Source: Melioribacteraceae bacterium (lineage in GTDB: Bacteria; Bacteroidota; Ignavibacteria; Ignavibacteriales; Melioribacteraceae). Taken from it: a stretch of DNA of 33,911 bases. The number at the start of each line of letters is the position of its first letter. Within the stretch, counting starts at the first letter, position 1. Shown piece by piece: positions 27,639-33,911 of the stretch. The stretch lies in NCBI GenBank assembly GCA_026983795.1, contig JALSTI010000262.1, positions 1 through 33,911 on the forward strand, read 5' to 3'. The position numbers and the translations under genes were made by a program. The notes under the pieces are model-generated. The model was not told the DNA's origin. It did not search any database and was given only the letters and a program-made list of their open reading frames with translations.

Positions 27639-29282
27639 TTATTTGTTATAAATAATAAATTTGCCTTTTTTAACATTATCGGCAGACTTAGTAACGTAAA
27701 TATAAACACCAGTCGGCAATTTAGCACCATTAAAATCTTTAGCGTTCCACTGAACCACTATTTTATCGGTGACAAATATTTTTTTCTTAGCGGAATAAAT
27801 TAATTTCATCGAGGAAGTATAGATATTCAAATCGGCTTCCCCGTTGGTATTTAGCGAAGTAGGAAAATAAATAAAAGTACCGTTAGAATAATCGAACGGT
27901 TGAGGATAAGCATAATCAATTTCTTCCCGCTTTACGGTTTGTCCCGTAGGCTGATTATTGAAAATATCCAATTCGGTAAGGTAAACGGATTTATCGGAAG
28001 AAATTTTAGAAAAGTAAAATTCATTTATCTTATTCGAATTTTCGAATTGATTAGACGAGATAGTATAATTTAAGTTCAAAATATTATTGCCCGGGTCCGT
28101 TGCTCCTTCAACATCGGAATTAGATATAATTGTAACGAGCGTATCGGTAAAATTATGAGAAAAATCGGGAAATATAATATAGTTAAAGGAAACGGGTTCT
28201 GATGTAATTGATAATTGTTTTTTAGGCGGAACAAATTCTATTGTGGTTGTAGGATGAATTAAAGGATAATTTTTTGCTTCCTCAAAATAGCTATTTGTTT
28301 TAGCGCGGTAATTTGTAAAATAAATCCATTCGCCAAAATTTGCATATTCAAATTTAAATGAATGCCCTTTTTCCTGAACCGCTTTTGCTATTGCCACAGT
28401 AGCTCTGTTATGTACCATTAACTCCCAACTCCGTTTAATTATATTATAACCAAGCATCGGATTTTCTTGAAAAAATCTTTCGTGCAAATAAATATTCCAT
28501 AAAGCCATGTCGTAACCGGTATGACTGGAAATTGTTTTAAACGGACTGTTAAAAAAAGAAGGGATATAAGCGTAATAATCGTTAACGTCGTCAAAAACAA
28601 ATTCTTCCATTGAAGTTGAAGTTAATTCGTAATACCATCTGTCTGCATCCCTAAAAATATAATTCCCAATTTGAATTGCGTGGTGAAATTCGTGTGCTGC
28701 GGTAACTTTAGCGCCGTTAAACCCGCTTGAATAATAATTTTGATAATCATTATCCATAACAATAAACGAAGATGAAGTAAAGTTTGTAATTTGTGTTGCC
28801 GGTTCCGTATATCCGTATAACCCGCCGGACAGGTCAATTACATAAACATCGTATTTATCGTCCCCTCCTTCGTTTCCATCCGGCGGCGGCGGCGGATAGC
28901 CGAGGAAATTAACCTCAAAGTTATAAGAAGAATCGAACGCTACGGCTAAATCCTGGATGCTGTAACCGGGCTTATCAAATTTATTAAATGAATAATGTAT
29001 CCTGAAAAATCCCGAGGGTGAAACAATGCTTGTATCCGTGTTCGGTCTATTTAAAATAGAAGTTAATACATTCTGTTGTTTCGGCGTAAATTTATCGAAG
29101 TTTTGCTTCACTTCGGCAAACAATGCAAAAGCACATTTTTCGTTTTGCACATTACCTTGAATTTCGTTTTGCGAACTTTGCCCCGATGTTAATTTTACTA
29201 TCGCCTTGTAAAGGGAATCAGTATTTTGCGAATACCCGAAAGACGACAAAAACAAAACGGCAACAAATACTTTTTTAATCAT
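27639..29282 (-). CDS. Secreted putative zinc metalloprotease (MXAN_6640-like) with C-terminal T9SS-like sorting domain
   Basis: Signal peptide; 'KVTAAHEFHHAIQIGNY' (HExxH); polyproline/glycine 'PPPPPDGNEGGDDKYDVYVIDL'; C-terminal 'YAYPQPFDYSNGTFIYFP...LPTGVYIYVTKSADNVKKGKFIIYNK'. Confidence 0.82.
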   Translation of the reverse strand: MIKKVFVAVLFLSSFGYSQNTDSLYKAIVKLTSGQSSQNEIQGNVQNEKCAFALFAEVKQNFDKFTPKQQNVLTSILNRPNTDTSIVSPSGFFRIHYSFNKFDKPGYSIQDLAVAFDSSYNFEVNFLGYPPPPPDGNEGGDDKYDVYVIDLSGGLYGYTEPATQITNFTSSSFIVMDNDYQNYYSSGFNGAKVTAAHEFHHAIQIGNYIFRDADRWYYELTSTSMEEFVFDDVNDYYAYIPSFFNSPFKTISSHTGYDMALWNIYLHERFFQENPMLGYNIIKRSWELMVHNRATVAIAKAVQEKGHSFKFEYANFGEWIYFTNYRAKTNSYFEEAKNYPLIHPTTTIEFVPPKKQLSITSEPVSFNYIIFPDFSHNFTDTLVTIISNSDVEGATDPGNNILNLNYTISSNQFENSNKINEFYFSKISSDKSVYLTELDIFNNQPTGQTVKREEIDYAYPQPFDYSNGTFIYFPTSLNTNGEADLNIYTSSMKLIYSAKKKIFVTDKIVVQWNAKDFNGAKLPTGVYIYVTKSADNVKKGKFIIYNK

Positions 29283-31371
29283 TTTTTTTAAGTAGTATTA
29301 ATTTAATATTTGAACTATCCGAAACAACAAGATACTTTTTTTGATTAAATAAACCCACCGCACTTTTATTAATTCCAACCGATTTATAAAGCGGGATTAA
29401 TTCCACTTCCGGATTCTTATAATTAATTGCGGCTTTAAATATAGTATTAATTTCATAATCGGTTATATAAAGTTCATCATTTTTAACGGCTTTATCGGCG
29501 TAAATATTTATCTCTATTCTGTCCGGATTAATACTGTTTATTATTTCTCCTTTTGGCGATAAAAGAGTTAATTTTTTACCGTTAAACAAGTAATAATTAA
29601 CAACATAATTCCGGCGGACTAATACAAGAACATAATCTTTATTTTTTAATTTAAATTGCGGACTTGTTTTTATCTGCACTTTAGAGGCAGTATCGTTAAC
29701 GGCAATAAAATTACTATTTATCAACTTATGTTTGAGCGGATCATATTCTTTTAATAATAAAGAATCACTCGATAATGTAAAATAGTATAAATGCGAATTC
29801 CTTTGCCGGGTGATAAAAAACGGCTTTAAATAATTTCCGGATATTTTCAACGAATCTTTCCGGATAAAATTTTTATCGCTTTCGGAAAACTTTTCCAGTT
29901 CCAATTCACCATTGTTATTTTCCAGTAAAAGTATATTTTTGTTTAATGTAATAACATTTTCCACCGGCGAAGAACCGTACATAATTCTTTTCGATACCAA
30001 GCCGTTTGAAAAATTCAATTCAATAAATTCAACTAATCTTTTGTTTTTATTAAAAAAGTAAAAGCCGGTTATGTTTTTATCTATTATAAAAGGCTTGATG
30101 TTCTTAACGTTTCCTAACAAAGGAATATTATAATAATTTTGACAAATACCGTTTTTATTGCTAATCATCAAATTCATCGAGTTGTCAAAAGTATCAACGT
30201 AACAAAAGTCAAGGTTATTATCGTTATTAAAATCCTTTACCAATAAAGCGGAAACCGAATCACCGAAACTTAACTTAACCGAATCGGCAGGAAGTATTTT
30301 TTCAAAGAAAAACAAACTGCCTTTAGAACTAATAACCGACAGTTTATTTTTGCCTGCGGCATTAGCTTTAATTCCAGAATAAATTCCGCCGCGCTTCAGT
30401 AAATATTTTGATTCCCTATTTGCCGGAGTTGGAAAATCTATAAACAGCTGATTTTTTTTTTGATTGGTATAAGCAATATCTATTTTATTATCGCCGTTAA
30501 AATCATACAACGCAAAGTCATTCAAATTATTATTCAGCTCATATACTTTTTTATTTTGAAACGATGAGACGGAATCTCCGAACATAACTTCCAAATTATT
30601 ATCATTAACGAAAGCAACATCGTCAAAAATATCATTGTTAAAATTGATAGTTTTTAATTTTTTAATATTCTCTTCGAAATAAATTTCCCGCGCTTGTTTA
30701 AATCCGCCCATTTCATTGTTGATTAAAACAACTATTGAGTTAGAAACCAAATCAATAGCCAGCAAATCTTGATAATCGTCAAAATCAACGTCATAGATAA
30801 CGGCGTCGGAAAATATTCTATTTTTTAACAATTCGATTTTATTAAGTTTAAATTTATTTTGAATTAGAAGCGAAAGTCCGTTAAAATTACTTCCTAAAAC
30901 CAGCGCATCGTTTTTACCGTCCTTATCGAAATCCGCAATTATTAATTTACCGGGATAAGAATCGAATGTAATTTGGTTAATCAACAACATGGTTCCATCT
31001 TTACTAAAAGAAGACAAACCCGCAACTCTTTTACCGTTGGAAATAAAAATGTAATATTTTCCCAGTTTGGGTATTGAGTTAAAAAAATGGAAATCGGTTA
31101 CGGGATAGAAAAAAAACTTTTTTACGGGAGCGGCGAAAGTAGAATCGGAGTTTCCATATAAAACGGCAAACTCCTTTTGATCATTACCGTACAAAAAAAT
31201 ATCTTTAAGCGAATCTTCGTTAATATTAAAATAATTAAATTTTGTAAATCCCGGAGGAATCCGTAATTCTTTTTCTTGGCAAAATCCGTTTACAGGAACT
31301 TGAGCAAAAAATTTTACGCTATAGAAAAGAATTAGAAAAAAAAGACTAATTTTTTTTCTGGCGAGATTCAA
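29275..31371 (-). CDS. Secreted FG-GAP/VCBS-repeat protein
   Basis: Signal peptide; calcium-loop-like repeats 'ADFDKDGKNDALVLG', 'YDFNGDNKIDIAYTN', 'KDFNNDNNLDFCYVD'. TTG start inside the 3' end of the thioesterase gene (26-nt overlap). Confidence 0.8.
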   Translation of the reverse strand: MNLARKKISLFFLILFYSVKFFAQVPVNGFCQEKELRIPPGFTKFNYFNINEDSLKDIFLYGNDQKEFAVLYGNSDSTFAAPVKKFFFYPVTDFHFFNSIPKLGKYYIFISNGKRVAGLSSFSKDGTMLLINQITFDSYPGKLIIADFDKDGKNDALVLGSNFNGLSLLIQNKFKLNKIELLKNRIFSDAVIYDVDFDDYQDLLAIDLVSNSIVVLINNEMGGFKQAREIYFEENIKKLKTINFNNDIFDDVAFVNDNNLEVMFGDSVSSFQNKKVYELNNNLNDFALYDFNGDNKIDIAYTNQKKNQLFIDFPTPANRESKYLLKRGGIYSGIKANAAGKNKLSVISSKGSLFFFEKILPADSVKLSFGDSVSALLVKDFNNDNNLDFCYVDTFDNSMNLMISNKNGICQNYYNIPLLGNVKNIKPFIIDKNITGFYFFNKNKRLVEFIELNFSNGLVSKRIMYGSSPVENVITLNKNILLLENNNGELELEKFSESDKNFIRKDSLKISGNYLKPFFITRQRNSHLYYFTLSSDSLLLKEYDPLKHKLINSNFIAVNDTASKVQIKTSPQFKLKNKDYVLVLVRRNYVVNYYLFNGKKLTLLSPKGEIINSINPDRIEINIYADKAVKNDELYITDYEINTIFKAAINYKNPEVELIPLYKSVGINKSAVGLFNQKKYLVVSDSSNIKLILLKKND

Positions 31372-31828
31372 GTCTGTTCTGCCTTCTAATTAAAGCTTCT
31401 TTATATCTTCTTAATTCATCTTCCGATTCGGGTACGGCTTCGAATGTTTTAACAGGCTTCCCGTTTTCGTCTACGCTTACAAACGTAAGATAAGCGGAAT
31501 TTGTATGAATTGATTTTCCCAAAACAAAGTTTTCTTTATAAACTTTTACACCCACTTCCATAGAAGTTTTAAAAGCCCTGTTAACGGAAGCAACAAGAGT
31601 AACTACGTCCCCCACTTTTATCGGATGGTGAAAATCAATTTTATCGACCGATGCCGTAACACAAACCCTTTGCGAATGTTTCCCTGCCGAAAGTGCCGCG
31701 CATATATCAATCCAATGCATCAACTGCCCGCCGAGTAAATTACCGAGTTGATTTGCATGATGCGGCAAAACCAATTCGGTCATAGTTACAATTGATTGAC
31801 TTACGCTTTTCACTTTATTTGTATTCAT
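31346..31828 (-). CDS. Acyl-CoA thioesterase (hotdog fold, YciA/BACH-like)
   Basis: 'MTELVLPHHANQLGNLLGGQLMHWIDICAALSAGKHSQRVCVTASVDKIDFHHPIKVGDVV'. Confidence 0.92.
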   Translation of the reverse strand: MNTNKVKSVSQSIVTMTELVLPHHANQLGNLLGGQLMHWIDICAALSAGKHSQRVCVTASVDKIDFHHPIKVGDVVTLVASVNRAFKTSMEVGVKVYKENFVLGKSIHTNSAYLTFVSVDENGKPVKTFEAVPESEDELRRYKEALIRRQNRLESRQKKN

Positions 31829-32574
31829 TATAAAGACGCAACCAATTCGGTTTGTAGTTTTTTAATATCGTTAATTTTATCGCTATCGGGATATTTAGAG
31901 AGGAAAAATGAAATATCCCTTAAAGCTTCCGATTTTCTGTTTTTTTGTACCAGTAATTCTATTTTTCTGTAAAGCGCCATCGGAGCAAATTTTGTATCGT
32001 GATAAGTATCTACAACAAGTCCGTAATACTTTATAGCGGCATTGTAATATCCCATTCTTTCATAAATCAGAGCGCTATGGTATTCTTTTTGGGCAAGTTT
32101 ATTATTCAGTTCGTCAATTTTTCGTTCCGCTTCTTCCACCCTTTTATCCACCGGAAAAAAATCTATAAAAGCCTGAAACTCTTGAATCGCTTTTTTCGTA
32201 TAGGTTTGTTCCAACGGATACGGAGGGGAAAGTTCGTAATATGAATCCGCCAACATAAATTGAGCTTCGGGGACAAAAGGACTGGCGGGAATATCGCGAA
32301 TCAGTTTACTGAATTCGTATGCAGCAAGTAAATATTGCTCTTGCTTAAAATAGCTCATTGCCAAATAAAATTGCGCATCGTCATTAACGGCGCTGCCGGC
32401 AAATTGCAGTATAATGGCTTGAAATTCTTTTACGGCTTTTTGATAATCCTCATCGTTATATAAAGACATCGCATATTTTAAATGTTCATCTGCCGTCATA
32501 TTGCTTGTATCAACAGTAGAGGAACAACTCCATAAAAGCGCAAGAATAAGTATTATAAATATTTTTTTGATCAT
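31828..32574 (-). CDS. bamD: Outer membrane protein assembly factor BamD
   Basis: Lipobox 'LALLWSC'; TPR-like 'DYQKAVKEFQAIILQFAGSAVNDDAQFYLAMSYFKQEQYLLAAYEFSKLIRDIPASPFVPEAQFMLADSYY'. Confidence 0.93.
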   Translation of the reverse strand: MIKKIFIILILALLWSCSSTVDTSNMTADEHLKYAMSLYNDEDYQKAVKEFQAIILQFAGSAVNDDAQFYLAMSYFKQEQYLLAAYEFSKLIRDIPASPFVPEAQFMLADSYYELSPPYPLEQTYTKKAIQEFQAFIDFFPVDKRVEEAERKIDELNNKLAQKEYHSALIYERMGYYNAAIKYYGLVVDTYHDTKFAPMALYRKIELLVQKNRKSEALRDISFFLSKYPDSDKINDIKKLQTELVASL

Positions 32575-32601
32575 TTTATTCTAAGTTTAATTTTTAGGAT
32601 G

Positions 32602-32632
32602 TAAAGCTAATTAATTTTCAACTCCATTCAAA
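32602..32632 (-). promoter_or_regulatory. Candidate bamD promoter TTTG-N19-TAGCTTTA
   Basis: Minus strand: TTTG (plus CAAA 32629-32632), 19-nt spacer, TAGCTTTA (plus 32602-32609); about 28 nt upstream of the bamD ATG. Confidence 0.5.
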
Positions 32633-32641
32633 TACCAAAAT

Positions 32642-33253
32642 TCAATTAGAACGCACCGTAAAAAACAAGAAAATTGTAACCGCAACTGTGCCTAAAGCAA
32701 TTATAGGTTCCCAAATGCTTGAAAAAAATGGTATTGAAGGAATTTTTGCATGTGTAAACGGGTATGCGGCATTTTCCAAATTTTTCAATTCGTCGTAATC
32801 AACAGTATCGGTTTTAACCAATTCTATTTTTCCGGTATCTTTTATTTCTCCGTTAACCGTTATAAAATAATTCCCATTAAGCGCAACAGATCTGCTAACC
32901 GAATAACCTCCGAAAATCCCGTTTTTTTGAATATCGTTATAGCTTACTTTTGCATTTTGTATGCTGTAACCAAGCGTATTTAATTCTTTATTGTTCATTT
33001 CAACTTTTTTGTTTCTTTTTAGCAGACTTAAAACCATAATATTTTTAAAAACCGAATACTCGCCGGAAGAATTAAATTCAAGGTTAATTTTACCCGGCAG
33101 AATATCCTTTTGTAATATTTGATTAACCGAGGCATCAATTAATTTGGCAATAGCGTTAAAATTTGTTTCCGGTTGAGCAGACATGGAACTGGAATTAAAT
33201 GCAGCTAAAAAAATAACTAATATAACCGAATATTTGTTGTAACTATATTTCAA
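32642..33253 (-). CDS. Hypothetical exported protein with C-terminal transmembrane anchor
   Basis: N-terminal hydrophobic leader (VILVIFLAAFNSSSMSAQ) and C-terminal TM 'WEPIIALGTVAVTIFLFFTVRSN'; TTG start. Confidence 0.65.
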   Translation of the reverse strand: MKYSYNKYSVILVIFLAAFNSSSMSAQPETNFNAIAKLIDASVNQILQKDILPGKINLEFNSSGEYSVFKNIMVLSLLKRNKKVEMNNKELNTLGYSIQNAKVSYNDIQKNGIFGGYSVSRSVALNGNYFITVNGEIKDTGKIELVKTDTVDYDELKNLENAAYPFTHAKIPSIPFFSSIWEPIIALGTVAVTIFLFFTVRSN

Positions 33254-33510
33254 TAGAAAAACTGTGAGTTTTATTGTAAACGTAATTTAAAGTTAGTCAG
33301 TCAATATATATCAAGCAAGTCTAAAAAATTAAATTTTTTCAAAGTTTTATCAAGTAATAAAACACTTTTGGCAATGAGTATTAATTTGCATTTAACTTCG
33401 CAATGTTCCATTTTGTTCCTTTTGAGTAAAAACGACAAAGCACGAACTCTAATTTACCTTGCCATTAATTATTATTATTTTTAATATCGTTATTGAAAAA
33501 TGAGAGAGCT

Positions 33511-33911
33511 ATGCGAACATTAACATTAATTATTTTTTCGGTTCTGTTTTTAGGTAATTTATACGCTCAAAACACATTTGAATTTTTAAGGTTGGATCAA
33601 AGTCCCAGAGCTGCTGCATTAGCAGGCAGTTTTGTAGCAACAAACGACGATCCGAACGTTGTGTTTTACAATCCGGCTGGAATTAACCTTTTGGAAAAAC
33701 GTCCCGCTTCTTTCTCTTTTTTAAAACATTTGTTGGATATTAACTCGGCAAGTTTAACTTATTCGCAAAATTTTGAAGGGATCGGCAGATTTGCCGCAAG
33801 TCTTCAGTACATACATTACGGAACATTTACTCAAGCAAATGAATTCGGCGAAAAGCTCGGTAGCTTCGGTGCGGGAGAAGTCGCTTTTTCTATTGCCTAC
33901 GGAAACGAATT
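33511..33911 (+). CDS. PorV/PorQ (UPF0164)-family outer membrane protein, 3' truncated by the window
   Basis: Own translation from ATG 33511: MRTLTLIIFSVLFLGNLYAQNTFEFLRLDQSPRAAALAGSFVATNDDPNVVFYNPAGINLLEKRPASFSFLKHLLD..., typical of PorV/PorQ proteins. Confidence 0.85.
   Translation, partial: MRTLTLIIFSVLFLGNLYAQNTFEFLRLDQSPRAAALAGSFVATNDDPNVVFYNPAGINLLEKRPASFSFLKHLLDINSASLTYSQNFEGIGRFAASLQYIHYGTFTQANEFGEKLGSFGAGEVAFSIAYGNE

Noticed and set aside
31346-31371. A8 run at the thioesterase stop / VCBS start as programmed frameshift producing a fusion
   Set aside because: The downstream protein begins with a signal peptide and the upstream one is a complete cytosolic thioesterase, so a fusion makes no biological sense; simple gene overlap suffices.
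1-33911. CRISPR array, transposon, prophage, toxin-antitoxin or restriction system
   Set aside because: No regularly spaced repeats, transposase/integrase, Cas, methylase or TA-like gene pairs seen in the translations.

Overview
AT-rich chromosomal window from an FCB-group bacterium. Ignavibacteria/Chlorobi-like is my best guess, based on 'YPNPFNPTT'-type T9SS C-terminal sorting domains, a PorV/PorQ-family protein, S46 peptidase and TTTG/TAnnTTTG promoters. It is densely coding, with about 31 credible CDSs. I saw no tRNA, rRNA, CRISPR array, transposase or prophage genes. Main blocks: (i) a minus-strand secreted-protein pair (a partial gene plus an M23 peptidase with a T9SS CTD) and an orphan PAS-GAF histidine kinase. 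(ii) A long plus-strand run (about 5.35-14.67 kb): 2[4Fe-4S] ferredoxin, geranylgeranyl-reductase-family flavoenzyme, NtrB-like kinase, NtrC-like sigma54 activator, hybrid kinase with a degenerate receiver, NusG paralog, YhaM-like nuclease, TPR protein, SIRT5-like sirtuin, lipoprotein. (iii) A minus-strand ABC exporter, an oxidoreductase, queD/queE and a CocE/NonD hydrolase. (iv) rpsT and a convergent GlmU-like protein. (v) A DPP11-like S46 peptidase. (vi) A CcmA/CcmB-like pair, a T9SS metalloprotease, a VCBS protein, a thioesterase, BamD and the start of a PorV/PorQ-family gene. I did not find an unmistakably new defence or mobile system. The best leads are the ferredoxin-GGR-NtrBC coupling, the pseudo-receiver kinase, the M23/GATase-like/T9SS architecture, specificity-determining residues in the S46 peptidase and sirtuin, and several intergenic dyads and promoters.
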